From Mitsuaria sp. WAJ17 (GTDB lineage: Bacteria > Pseudomonadota > Gammaproteobacteria > Burkholderiales > Burkholderiaceae_C): a DNA stretch of 64,000 bases. The stretch is from assembly GCF_014174515.1 (NCBI RefSeq), contig NZ_JACJUG010000001.1, forward strand, positions 124,001-188,000. Direction: 5' to 3'. Positions within the stretch are counted from its first letter, which is position 1. Each line of letters opens with the position of its first letter. Below the pieces are notes generated by a model. It made no database searches, was not told where the DNA came from, and worked only from the letters and a program-made list of their open reading frames with translations. Below, in pieces: positions 54,024-63,896 of this stretch. The translations under genes were made by a program, and so were the position numbers.

Positions 54024-55070
54024 TTACTGCAGCACCATCTCCACGCGGCGGTTGCGGCCGCGGCCGTCTTCGCTGGTGTTGCTGGCCAGCGGTGCGAAGC
54101 TGGCGACGCCGCGCGCCTGCAGGCGGCCGGCCGCGATGCCTCGCTGCACCAGGGCCGCGACGACGGCCTGGGCCCGGCCCTGGCTCAGCGCGAGGTTGGC
54201 GTCGATGCCGCCGACGTTGTCGGTGTGGCCGACGATCAGCACCCTGAGCGCGGGCTGCGCCTTCAGGGCCGCCACCATCTGGTCCAGCTGCGCCTGGCTC
54301 TCGGGCTTGACCTCGGTCTTGCCGGTATCAAAGAGGAGGCCATAGAGCGCGATCCTGCCCTCGGCCTGCAGACCCTGGCTAAGGGCCTTGGCGTCCACCG
54401 TGACCTGGCCCGTGGGCATGGCCTTGGGCTCCACGATCTCGATGTAGGTGGCGGTGCGGCCGGTATGGGCGTTGTCGGCCACCGAGGTGTAGAGCAAAAC
54501 CTGCAGGCTGCGGCCGCCGGCGGACAGCGAGCCCACCAGCATGCGCCCCTGCTCGTAGCTCACCGACATCTCCAGGTTCCAGCTGCTGCCCTTGTAGTCG
54601 GCATCGGTGCCGGGCAGGTCGCCCTCGGCCCAGCGCATGCCCTTGGCGCGCTCGTAGCCGTCCAACGCGAAGTAGGCGCGGGCGCAGCCCTGGGCCTCGG
54701 TCTCGCAGGTCCAGGTGGTCTTGAATCCGGCGGCCGTCAGGGCCTGCTGGTAGTTGCGGAAGACCTCCAGCGGGCTCTTGCCCAGGGGCGCAAGGTAGAA
54801 CAGCCGCGTCACCTTGCCTTCGAAGCTGACCGGGTTGGCGAAGCGGTTGTCGTCCTTGGCGGCGCCTCTTGCGTCCGGAAACTGGCGCTGGTCCCAGTCC
54901 TGCTGGGCATAACCCACCAGCAGGCTGCCACTGAAACGTTGCAGGACCGGGTGGTCCTTGGACCCGGGCACGTCAGCCCTGGGCGCAGCAGCCTGGGCCG
55001 GGGAGGTGCTCAGGGCCAGGCCCAAAAGCAGAGCGAGGCCGGTCGGGCGGGGAAGGCTGGGGAGGCGCAT
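54024..55070 (-). CDS. DUF4892-OmpA fusion outer-membrane-associated protein, copy 1
   Basis: 348 residues; signal peptide GLALLLGLALSTSPAQA, DUF4892 (DHPVLQRFSGSLLVGYAQQDW) and OmpA-like C-terminus (VLIVGHTDNVGGIDANLALS, RNRRVEMVLQ). A tandem paralogue follows at 52898. The pair lies between parA and parB, where no partition gene is expected. Role probably structural. Confidence 0.86.
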   Translation of the reverse strand: MRLPSLPRPTGLALLLGLALSTSPAQAAAPRADVPGSKDHPVLQRFSGSLLVGYAQQDWDQRQFPDARGAAKDDNRFANPVSFEGKVTRLFYLAPLGKSPLEVFRNYQQALTAAGFKTTWTCETEAQGCARAYFALDGYERAKGMRWAEGDLPGTDADYKGSSWNLEMSVSYEQGRMLVGSLSAGGRSLQVLLYTSVADNAHTGRTATYIEIVEPKAMPTGQVTVDAKALSQGLQAEGRIALYGLLFDTGKTEVKPESQAQLDQMVAALKAQPALRVLIVGHTDNVGGIDANLALSQGRAQAVVAALVQRGIAAGRLQARGVASFAPLASNTSEDGRGRNRRVEMVLQ

Positions 55071-55172
55071 CGGCAGCGTCTTTCGTGGGGGTGGCGATGC
55101 TGCGGCATGCTACCCAGCACACTTCGACATGATGTAACCATGTGAATGTGCAGCCCCCCTGGGTCGTGGGGC

Positions 55173-55961
55173 TCAGCCAAGGTCTTGCGGCGGACTGCGA
55201 AAGTGGTAGCGGTAGGCGTGCTGGAAGCCGAGGCCGCGGTACAGGGCCAGGGCTGGCGCATTGGCCTCGCCCACCTGCAGATAGGCCCGGCGTGCGCCCT
55301 GTGCGCAGGCCTGCTGGAGCAGGGCCAGGCACAGGCTGCGGGCATGGCCCTGGCCGCGAAAGGGCGCGGGGGTGTAGATGTCGTAGAGGCCCACCCAGTC
55401 CCCTTCGCGGGCGATCTGACCGCAGGCCAGCAGCTCCCAGCCGCGGATGGTGTTGCGGCGCAGCCAGAAGCCCTGGTAGGGCACGGGGGACTGTGACTGG
55501 CGCTCGGCCTGGGCCTGGACCTCGCGCTCGCTGCTGCCCTTGAACTCGCCCATCTGGCGGGCGAAGTCCAGGGCGTCCACCGGATGCAAGACCTGACCCC
55601 CGGGCAGGGGCCAGCCCATGACGTCGTCCAGCTGGGGCCGCACCAGGACCTCGGCGGCGTCATAGCTGGGCCAGCCCTTGGCGGCCAGCAGAGCGTCCAA
55701 CTCGGGCGGTTGAGTGAAAGGGGTGATGCGGACGATCAGAGGCAGGCCGGCGGCATGGAAGCTGCTTGCGCAGCGGGCCAGCAGGTCCTCGACGGGTAGC
55801 TCGCCTGAGGCGAGGGCATTGATGCAGCGCGCGCGTTTGGCCTGTCCCGGCGAGAGCCGGATCAACCAGCCCTCGATGCGCGATTCCTGCGGCGGCGAGG
55901 TGGCGTTGAGGCCGGCCTGCTCGGCCTGCCGTCCCAGTTCAGCCCGCTCGGCGGCGTCCAT
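55173..55961 (-). CDS. GNAT-family acetyltransferase downstream of parA
   Basis: 262 residues from Met at 55961, one base after the parA stop, so co-transcribed. N-terminal half is unlike GNAT proteins, C-terminal half carries YDIYTPAPFRGQGHARSLCL (acetyl-CoA site near 200) and PALALYRGLGFQHAYRYH. Contains a dispersed 13-mer at 55587. Similar two-part proteins exist with parA in Burkholderiales; role unknown. Confidence 0.8.
   Translation of the reverse strand: MDAAERAELGRQAEQAGLNATSPPQESRIEGWLIRLSPGQAKRARCINALASGELPVEDLLARCASSFHAAGLPLIVRITPFTQPPELDALLAAKGWPSYDAAEVLVRPQLDDVMGWPLPGGQVLHPVDALDFARQMGEFKGSSEREVQAQAERQSQSPVPYQGFWLRRNTIRGWELLACGQIAREGDWVGLYDIYTPAPFRGQGHARSLCLALLQQACAQGARRAYLQVGEANAPALALYRGLGFQHAYRYHFRSPPQDLG
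55587..55599 (-). repeat. Dispersed 13-mer copy 8 (in GNAT gene after parA)
   Basis: Exact copy, coding GQVL on the minus strand. Confidence 0.8.
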
Positions 55962-55962
55962 G

Positions 55963-56730
55963 TCACATCGCCGAGATGCGGCGCACCATTTCCCGGGCGA
56001 ACTCGACGAAGGACTGCGCACCCTTGGACGAGGGATCGAAGACCACCCCCGGCAGGCCATAGCTGGGCGCCTCGGCCAGGCGCACGTTGCGAGGGATGAC
56101 GGTGTCGAAGACCTTCTCGCCGAAGTGCGCCTTGAGCTGCTCGCTGACCTGGTTCTGCAGGGTGATGCGGGGATCGAACATGACGCGCAGCAGGCCGATG
56201 ATCTGCAGGTCGGGGTTCAGGTTGGCATGGACCTGCTTGATGGTGTTGACCAAGTCCGACAGTCCCTCCAGCGCGAAGTACTCGCACTGCATGGGCACGA
56301 TCACGCCGTGGGCTGAGCACAGGCCGTTCAGCGTCAGCATGGACAGCGAGGGCGGGCAGTCGATCAGCACGAAGTCGTAGTCGCCCTCGGCGGCCTTCAA
56401 TGCGGCCTTGAGACGGCGCTCGCGCCGCTCCAGCTCCACCAGCTCGACCTCGGCGCCGGCCAGCTCACGATTGGCGCCCAGCACGTCGTAGCCCACCTGC
56501 TCATTGCGCTGCCGTGCCTCGGCGATGCTGGCCGACTCCAGCAGCACGTCATAGACGCTCAGCTCCAGCGCCCGCTTGTCCACGCCGGAACCCATGGTGG
56601 CATTGCCCTGCGGGTCCAGGTCGACCACCAGCACCCGCTGCCCGACCTTGGCCAGGCCTGCGGCGAGATTGACGGTGGTGGTGGTCTTGCCGACCCCACC
56701 TTTTTGATTGGCTACGCAGAAAATCTTCAT
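55963..56730 (-). CDS. parA: Chromosome-partitioning ATPase ParA (Soj)
   Basis: 255 residues. The deviant Walker A KGGVGKTTTTVNLAAGL begins near residue 10, and DPQGNATMGSG is Walker A'. Positions origin regions with ParB. Follows rsmG by 130 bp; the start has GGAGCC (GGGGGGAGCC) ahead. Its usual partner parB is 8.5 kb away. Confidence 0.97.
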   Translation of the reverse strand: MKIFCVANQKGGVGKTTTTVNLAAGLAKVGQRVLVVDLDPQGNATMGSGVDKRALELSVYDVLLESASIAEARQRNEQVGYDVLGANRELAGAEVELVELERRERRLKAALKAAEGDYDFVLIDCPPSLSMLTLNGLCSAHGVIVPMQCEYFALEGLSDLVNTIKQVHANLNPDLQIIGLLRVMFDPRITLQNQVSEQLKAHFGEKVFDTVIPRNVRLAEAPSYGLPGVVFDPSSKGAQSFVEFAREMVRRISAM

Positions 56731-56860
56731 GAAGGCTCCCCCCCCTTTTGACGCGCGGCGAGCTGCGCGGGATCCGCGCGTGCTGCCGGGCTGACGATGC
56801 GTTGGCAGGGGTTTTGTGCTCGGGTGGCTATCGTACTTGGGATGGTGACGGGCACCGAGC

Positions 56861-57514
56861 TTAAGCGGCGGTTTTGATCCAGATGAGACAGCGCTGGGCG
56901 TCCAGGCCGGGCACCTGCAGTTGTTCCACGTGAAACACCCGGAGGTCCTGGGGCAGGGCGGCGATCTCCTCGTCCGGATGCTGGCCCTTCATGGCCAGCC
57001 AGATGGCGCCGGTCTTGAGGTGCTGGCGTGTGAGGGTGGTGAAGTCCTGCAGCGAGGCGAAGGCCCGTGAGGTGATCACGTCAAAGGGCAGGGCCTTCAG
57101 GGCCTCCACGCGGGAATGAAGGCCATGCAGATTCGGCAGGCGCAGCTCGGCCGCCACCTGCTGGATGAAACTGGCCTTCTTGGCCACGGCGTCCACGCAA
57201 CTGACGTCCAGGCCGGGTTCGCAAATGGCCACCACCACTCCCGGCAGGCCGCCGCCGCTGCCGACGTCCATCAAGCGTTGGCCCGGCTGCGCGGCCAGGT
57301 GACGACGCAGGGCGGGGACCAGGCTGAGGCTGTCCACCAGGTGCTGTACCAGCATGGCTTGGGGATCGCGCACGGCGGTCAGGTTGTAGACCTTGTTCCA
57401 CTTCTGAATCAGTCCCAGGTAGTCCAGCAACTGCTGGAGCTGGGTCTCGCTGAGGTTCAGCTCCAGAGTCTGGGCGGCATCGCGCAAGGGGGCAAGGAGG
57501 GCGTTCGAACTCAT
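56861..57514 (-). CDS. rsmG: 16S rRNA m7G527 methyltransferase
   Basis: 217 residues. SAM motif DVGSGGGLPGVVVAI near residue 88, SRAFASLQDF near 150. Methylates G527 of 16S rRNA. In Burkholderiales the usual order is mnmG-rsmG-parA, and here an isochorismatase-like gene is inserted between mnmG and rsmG. A parS site lies within its 3' end. Confidence 0.97.
   Translation of the reverse strand: MSSNALLAPLRDAAQTLELNLSETQLQQLLDYLGLIQKWNKVYNLTAVRDPQAMLVQHLVDSLSLVPALRRHLAAQPGQRLMDVGSGGGLPGVVVAICEPGLDVSCVDAVAKKASFIQQVAAELRLPNLHGLHSRVEALKALPFDVITSRAFASLQDFTTLTRQHLKTGAIWLAMKGQHPDEEIAALPQDLRVFHVEQLQVPGLDAQRCLIWIKTAA
56922..56937. promoter_or_regulatory. parS site inside rsmG
   Basis: TGTTCCACGTGAAACA, one mismatch to the ParB consensus TGTTTCACGTGAAACA. 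Confidence 0.9.
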
Positions 57515-57526
57515 GCGAAGACAGGC

Positions 57527-58129
57527 TCAGGCCTGGAGAAGGGTGGGGAGATCGACCAGGCGGGCGCCGGCCTGCGCCAGCTGGACCGAGATCAGATGAC
57601 GTGGGGCTGTGGTGCTGAGCCCTCGGCCCGGCCCCGTGTGATGGGCATCCTGGATCACCCAGGGTTGAAGTCCCAAGGGAGGGGCGGGGGCGCCCAGGGC
57701 CGTGGCTTCGATGCAGCAATTGGATTGCAGTCCGGCCAGGATGGGCTGCCGGCGGTCCAGCCCTTGAAGGGTCTGCACCAGGGCCGGCACGTCGGAGGCG
57801 TTGGGCATGGCCTTAGGGAGTCGGGCTTCATTGGGCCGCCGATCCAGGCTCGCTGCGATCTCGACGCCCGGGCCATCCATGGGGCCGCCCGGCTCCAGAG
57901 GCTGGACCCACGGCACCGGCAGGCCCCGCTGTCCCACCCCGTCCACCACCTGGGGCCCGGCCGCGGGCACAACCTCGGCCTCTGGCATCGGGGCGCACAG
58001 ACGGTCATCAAACGCCCCTTGCTGGACGTCGAGCACCGGCTGGGCGGACCGGGCCAGATGGGGTGTGCGATTCACCGCCGCCCCCCCGGAGGCGTTGTGC
58101 GCAGGAGGTTTGTCCGAGGTGACTGCCAC
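57527..58129 (-). CDS. Isochorismatase-like hydrolase between mnmG and rsmG
   Basis: 200 residues, GTG start four bases after the mnmG stop. Cysteine-hydrolase triad is plausible: Asp in PVLDVQQGAFDD near 30, Lys in ARLPKAMPN near 105, Cys in SNCCIEATALG near 138. Substrate unknown (nicotinamidase/isochorismatase superfamily). It lies within an otherwise conserved mnmG-rsmG pair, twelve bases before rsmG. The N-terminal ~28 residues are atypical. Confidence 0.75.
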   Translation of the reverse strand: MAVTSDKPPAHNASGGAAVNRTPHLARSAQPVLDVQQGAFDDRLCAPMPEAEVVPAAGPQVVDGVGQRGLPVPWVQPLEPGGPMDGPGVEIAASLDRRPNEARLPKAMPNASDVPALVQTLQGLDRRQPILAGLQSNCCIEATALGAPAPPLGLQPWVIQDAHHTGPGRGLSTTAPRHLISVQLAQAGARLVDLPTLLQA

Positions 58130-58133
58130 GGGC

Positions 58134-60089
<1,956 letters not shown>

Positions 60090-60172
60090 GGCAAGGGCAG
60101 GGGCCCGCAGCCGCCTTGGTGGCGTGGGGCCCGAGATCAGCAGCGAGGAAGGGCCGCGATTTTACCGGCGCC

Positions 60173-60181
60173 TGTGGATAA
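60173..60181 (-). promoter_or_regulatory. DnaA box upstream of mnmG
   Basis: TGTGGATAA on the plus strand (TTATCCACA on the minus), the strongest DnaA box form, in the 177 bp gap between mnmG and the epimerase gene. Probably regulates mnmG with replication. Confidence 0.7.
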
Positions 60182-60266
60182 GTGCGAGCGAGGTGCCATC
60201 ATCCCCGGGCCGCGGCAGCCGATGACCGACGGCAGCTCTCGACCTGATCCATGCTACAGCTTGAGC

Positions 60267-61370
60267 TCAGGCGACCCGGGTGCCGGGCGGCTGGCGTGCG
60301 CAGTCCCGGGCGACGAAGCGCGCCGTGGCGGCCAGGGCCTGTGGCAGGGGTGTCGGGGGCAAGCCCCAGCGCTGGCTCAGCGCCTCGGCCGGCCCGGTGT
60401 TGAAGTCCGGGTCTTGGATCAGGAAATCCAGGCCTTCGGCAGAGGCGCCACTCCAGGCGGCAACGCCGGGCACGCGCAGCAAGCCCTGCATCACGGCAAG
60501 AGGCAGGGCCAGACGAGGGGCTCGCACGCCCAGCGCCCCCGCCAGCTTCCGGATCAAGTCATGCACGGGCGGCGAGGCTGGGTCCATCAGCAGGAAGTCA
60601 CCGGACCGGACCTGCGGGTCCAGCGCCAGACGAGCCAGGAAGCCCGCCACCTGGTCCACGCTGACCAGGGGCAGCTGGTGTCGGGGCGATCCCGGCAGTG
60701 CCTGCAGGCGGCCGCGGAGCAACTGTCGACACAGGGCGTACAGCGCCGCATGCGCAGGCAACTCGCCCTCGACTGAATGCCCGCAGACGGTGGCGGGATG
60801 CACGCACAGCCAGGGACGCCCCAGACGCCTAGCCAGGGCGCTCATGTGGAACTGTGTCTCCAGCTTGCTGGCCTCATAGCCGCCGATGCGGCGGTAGATG
60901 CGCTGCCAGTCCACCGGGCGCCCGACATGGATGCCCAACTTGTCCAACTGTGGGCGGTGCTGGGTCATGTAGCCGCCCAGGGCCACGAAGCGACCGGCAT
61001 GGCCCTGGGGATCGGTCTGGGCCTCCCACAGGGCCTCGGTGGCCTGGAGTTGGGCGCGTCGCGCCTCGTTGGCATCCAGCCCCCACTCGAAGCGGGCCGC
61101 CAAATGCAGCAGGGTATCCGGGCGCAGCTCCCGCACCAGCGCCCGTGCGCTCGCGGTGTCTTCCAGCCGGTAGGGATGCGCAGCAAGGCGTGCCAGCCCT
61201 GGCCCGGCAATGCCGCGCCCGGATAGCCAGCGGCGGAGGCTTTCCAACTGCACGGCGGGATCACGCAGGGCCAGAACCAGGGGCCGGGCGGGCTCCAGCC
61301 GCAGCAGCGCATGAAGGAGCCAGCGACCGATCTGGCCGCTGGCACCCGTGATGAGGAGGGGGGTGGACAT
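60267..61370 (-). CDS. NAD-dependent epimerase/dehydratase-like protein
   Basis: 367 residues from the Met at 61370, which places GASGQIGRWL directly after the start; a Met ten codons upstream is less consistent with the MerR operator/promoter spacing. Rossmann fold with a Gly motif (TGASGQIG) and a Y-x-x-S/K-like GGYEASKLE near residue 173. An extended SDR of unknown sugar or lipid substrate. Probably controlled by the divergent MerR protein. Confidence 0.8.
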   Translation of the reverse strand: MSTPLLITGASGQIGRWLLHALLRLEPARPLVLALRDPAVQLESLRRWLSGRGIAGPGLARLAAHPYRLEDTASARALVRELRPDTLLHLAARFEWGLDANEARRAQLQATEALWEAQTDPQGHAGRFVALGGYMTQHRPQLDKLGIHVGRPVDWQRIYRRIGGYEASKLETQFHMSALARRLGRPWLCVHPATVCGHSVEGELPAHAALYALCRQLLRGRLQALPGSPRHQLPLVSVDQVAGFLARLALDPQVRSGDFLLMDPASPPVHDLIRKLAGALGVRAPRLALPLAVMQGLLRVPGVAAWSGASAEGLDFLIQDPDFNTGPAEALSQRWGLPPTPLPQALAATARFVARDCARQPPGTRVA

Positions 61371-61408
61371 GGCGGGGGATGCAGGAGTGGAAAGCGCCAT
61401 GCTCAGGC

Positions 61409-61431
61409 CTTGACTACACTCCAGGGTCAAG
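61409..61431. promoter_or_regulatory. MerR-type operator-promoter
   Basis: CTTGAC-N11-GTCAAG dyad between the divergent epimerase and MerR genes. On the minus strand TTGACC is a -35 with TGAGCA 19 bases on, the stretched spacing typical of MerR-activated promoters. Confidence 0.65.
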
Positions 61432-61462
61432 CCCTTCGCTTCATTGCTTCCTCTGCCCGGAC

Positions 61463-61837
61463 ATGCTCATCGGCGAACTTGCCGCACTCAGCGGCCTCAG
61501 CCACGACACCCTGCGCTTCTACGAGCGCCAGGGCCTTCTCCATGCCCTGCGTACCGCCAAGGGTTACCGCCGCTATGGTCCGGAAGCGGCGGCGCGCCTG
61601 ACCTTGATCCGCCTGGCCCAGGGGCTGGGCTTCAGCCTGGTGGAGATTCGCGAGGTCCTGGGTCAGATGGATGCCCTGCAGGACGGCGGGCTGGACGCGG
61701 GCCAGGTGCAGGCCCTGCTGCAGGGCAAGCTGGCTCAGATTGATGCTCGGCTCGAGGACTTGCGCGCTCTGCGCGCCCAACTGGCCGATCAGCTTGCGCG
61801 GGCCTGCCCGCTGCGCCTGCAGCCGGAGCAGGGCTGA
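61463..61837 (+). CDS. MerR-family regulator
   Basis: 124 residues from Met at 61463. [28 protein letters not shown] with the RFYE hallmark, then a coiled-coil dimer region (residues ~75-120) and no metal-binding Cys pair, apart from a Cys near the C-terminus (ARACPLR). It probably senses an organic or stress signal rather than a metal. Downstream YkgJ gene overlaps by TGATG. Confidence 0.9.
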   Translation: MLIGELAALSGLSHDTLRFYERQGLLHALRTAKGYRRYGPEAAARLTLIRLAQGLGFSLVEIREVLGQMDALQDGGLDAGQVQALLQGKLAQIDARLEDLRALRAQLADQLARACPLRLQPEQG

Positions 61838-62118
61838 TGCAGTGCCGTTCTCGCTGCGCGGCCTGCTGCATCGCGCCTTCCATCAGCTCGCCCATTCCCG
61901 GCATGCCCCTGGTGAATGGCATCAGCAAGCCAGCCGGGGTGCGTTGCGTGCAACTGGATGCAGAGGACCGTTGCAAGATCTTCGGCCAGCCGGAACGGCC
62001 CGCGGTCTGTGGCTCCCTGCAGCCTTCCGAGCTGATGTGCGGAGAAAGCCGCGAGCAGGCCATGCGCTGGCTGGGCTGGATGGAGGAACAAACCTCGCCT
62101 CTGCCGCCGACGAGCTGA
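61837..62118 (+). CDS. YkgJ-family cysteine-cluster protein
   Basis: 93 residues with CRSRCAACC at the start and [16 protein letters not shown] later, matching the zinc/iron-chelating YkgJ family (cysteine cluster). Overlaps the merR stop. Role unknown. Confidence 0.85.
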   Translation: MQCRSRCAACCIAPSISSPIPGMPLVNGISKPAGVRCVQLDAEDRCKIFGQPERPAVCGSLQPSELMCGESREQAMRWLGWMEEQTSPLPPTS

Positions 62119-62203
62119 TCCGGCCCCACCGCCGGACCATCGCTCGAGCTTTCAGGGATGCGGCCCGGCCGGAGGGCGGTCCTGGCGCCACGCCCAGGCT
62201 TGC

Positions 62204-62632
62204 CTAGGGAGCGGGGCGAAACTCCAGTGCCAGGCCCATGAAGGCCATGGCCCAGGCATCGCGCGGCAGGCTGACGCGCCCCTGCAGCGGGTGCTGCACG
62301 GTGACGTGCGCTTCGTGAACGGCGACGAGAGGCATCCAGCCCAGTTGCTCGTGCTGGACGAGGCAGGGCAGCTGAAGCCTGTTCAGGGAGCCGGCTTCCA
62401 GGCGCACGACACGACTCCTCAGGCCCAGGCCCAGGGCCTGCAAGCAGAGCGCCTCGAGGCCACCGCTGTCCGGGATTGCCTCGATCAGGCCCTTGGCCGC
62501 AAGGCCATGGTGGCCGGCGATATAGGCCAGGGCGTTGTGCCGGGAAGGGGCAGGTTTTGCCAGAAGCCTCAGGCCGAGCCGACTCGCCACCCAGCGCCGG
62601 ATCACGCCGCGCCGGCGGGCACTCGGGAACAT
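62204..62632 (-). CDS. Stand-alone C39-like peptidase domain with lost catalytic triad
   Basis: 142 residues. The pattern HNALAYIAGHHG-, LEALCLQALGLGLRSRVVRLE, LPCLVQHE and FMGLALEFRP follows the N-terminal C39 peptidase domain of bacteriocin ABC transporters. At the catalytic Cys there is Ser 30, at the His the region reads GWMPLVAV (Met 100), and at the Asp a His 114 (QHPLQG). All three catalytic residues are gone, as in C39-like domains that only bind substrate in type I secretion. No transporter part follows; the protein ends at the domain end. Same strand as the DPSPKGTW precursor and separated by its terminator. No clear ribosome site. Confidence 0.8.
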   Translation of the reverse strand: MFPSARRRGVIRRWVASRLGLRLLAKPAPSRHNALAYIAGHHGLAAKGLIEAIPDSGGLEALCLQALGLGLRSRVVRLEAGSLNRLQLPCLVQHEQLGWMPLVAVHEAHVTVQHPLQGRVSLPRDAWAMAFMGLALEFRPAP

Positions 62633-62644
62633 GGTTCAGCAGGG

Positions 62645-62681
62645 AGGCAAAAAGACGAGAGGCTGGCAAATGCCAGCCTCT
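62645..62681 (-). terminator. Intrinsic terminator after the DPSPKGTW precursor gene
   Basis: Perfect 11-bp arms (62658-62668, 62671-62681) around AA, followed on the minus strand by GTCTTTTTG. It would mainly separate the precursor from the C39-like gene, with some read-through possible. Confidence 0.92.
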
Positions 62682-62703
62682 AGGGGGGACTTCATAGGGC
62701 GGC

Positions 62704-62904
62704 TTACCAAGTGCCCTTGGGCGACGGGTCTTCCTCAGACGTCTGCCAGGTGCCCTTGGGCGAGGGGTCTTGCTCGGCCACCAGCCAGGTGCCTTTGGGC
62801 GAAGGATCCTGCCCGGTCGTCAGCCAGGTGCCCTTGGGCGAGGGGTCTTCACCACCGGCAACCCACTCCAGTTCGCTTGCGCTCAGTTGTTGGAAAGTAT
62901 TCAT
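62704..62904 (-). CDS. Precursor peptide with double-glycine leader and four DPSPKGTW repeats
   Basis: 66 residues; GGAG eight bases ahead of the ATG. Residues 1-18 are a textbook double-glycine leader (LSASELEWVAGG), then Glu and the core: DPSPKGTW occurs four times, every 13 residues, joined by LTTGQ, LVAEQ and QTSEE. Synonymous codon changes among the four copies (GAC/GAT, AAG/AAA, ACC/ACT) show that the octapeptide is kept at protein level. Lys and Trp are three apart in each. Upstream is a LuxR-type regulator, downstream a C39-like protein. Likely a secreted, perhaps modified, peptide; no modifying enzyme in the window. Confidence 0.8.
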   Translation of the reverse strand: MNTFQQLSASELEWVAGGEDPSPKGTWLTTGQDPSPKGTWLVAEQDPSPKGTWQTSEEDPSPKGTW

Positions 62905-63005
62905 GAGTAATCTCCAGTTGGCTCCAATAGGAAGCTAGTTTGGCCAATTGAATCACTGGAAGCCTTCTGCGGCCACTGTCACACATTACATCCTAGGGAT
63001 GATAC

Positions 63006-63725
63006 TTAGCGGATCAACCCCAGGCGCAGGGCTTTCAGAACGGCTTGATGCTTGTTGTTGCAATCCATCTTGTGCATTGCATTGTTGAGATGCAGCACCG
63101 CCGTGCGCTCGCTGATACCGAGGATGCCGCCGACCTCCCAGGCCGTCTTGCCTTCCATGGTCCAGCGCAGGCACTCCAGCTCGCGGGGCGTGAGGCTGGG
63201 AAGCTGCTGGTCCAGAGAGGCACCTTCGGGAAGGAACACATTCCAGGCCGCTTCCTGGGCATGGACAGCGAACAGCTGGAGGTCCGCCACCACGCGCGTC
63301 AGTTGCTGATGGTCCGAGGGCAGAGATTCACGCCGGTCAACGCCCATGATGAAGTGGCGGCCTTCGGGCAGGTGCAGGGCGAGGCACACGCCGCTGCAGT
63401 ATCCAAATCGGGCCTGTTCTTCCCACAGATCGCCGCGCCCATGCTGAACGTAGGTGAACTGGCTCCAGATGATGGGCACGCTGTGACGCTTGACGTGCTG
63501 CATCACCGGATCTAACTTGCCAAGCGAGGGGTCGTATGCAATTTCGTTGAAACCGACCGGCGCATTGTCGATGGACATGAACTCGGCATTGCCAGGACCG
63601 CGATCCAGGACCACGGTCGCGGTAACGGTCTCAAACCCCAGGTTCTGCGCAAACCGCACGATTTCCTCGCGGAACTCGTCGCGATTCTTGGCTTCCAGCA
63701 CCGATTGAAAACTGCCTTGCAGCAT
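63006..63725 (-). CDS. LuxR-family regulator with autoinducer-binding domain
   Basis: 239 residues. N-terminal autoinducer-binding-like domain (~1-165) with KLDPVMQHVKRHSVPIIW (conserved Asp, Pro, Trp) and the Gly in FGYCSGV; C-terminal LuxR HTH (LTPRELECLRWTMEGKTAWEVGGILGISERT). No luxI is visible, so an orphan ('solo') regulator, or its synthase is beyond the right edge. It lies 101 bp ahead of the DPSPKGTW precursor on the same strand. Its stop is followed by a CATCC-CTA-GGATG hairpin. Confidence 0.88.
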   Translation of the reverse strand: MLQGSFQSVLEAKNRDEFREEIVRFAQNLGFETVTATVVLDRGPGNAEFMSIDNAPVGFNEIAYDPSLGKLDPVMQHVKRHSVPIIWSQFTYVQHGRGDLWEEQARFGYCSGVCLALHLPEGRHFIMGVDRRESLPSDHQQLTRVVADLQLFAVHAQEAAWNVFLPEGASLDQQLPSLTPRELECLRWTMEGKTAWEVGGILGISERTAVLHLNNAMHKMDCNNKHQAVLKALRLGLIR

Positions 63726-63896
63726 GAGGCCGGGGATCCCTCGGGAAGATTGGAGTTGTCTGGGAATTGTCAGCGCTAGAGGGGCCTGTTCCGCTAGGGT
63801 TTACAGCTAGCAACAACTTGCAGGTCCCAGAAGACGGCGCTTACAGGATGATGCGCAGCACCGACCGTCATCCTCCACAACAAGCAAGTCCTGTCG

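Noticed and set aside
62704..62904. 39-bp tandem repeat as a CRISPR array
   Set aside because: Repeats are in one continuous coding frame with a leader and stop; spacers are only 15 bp and code for the joints.
63771..63810. Three CTAG-containing words as lux boxes
   Set aside because: They lack the CTG-N10-CAG dyad and uneven spacing (18 and 13) does not fit.
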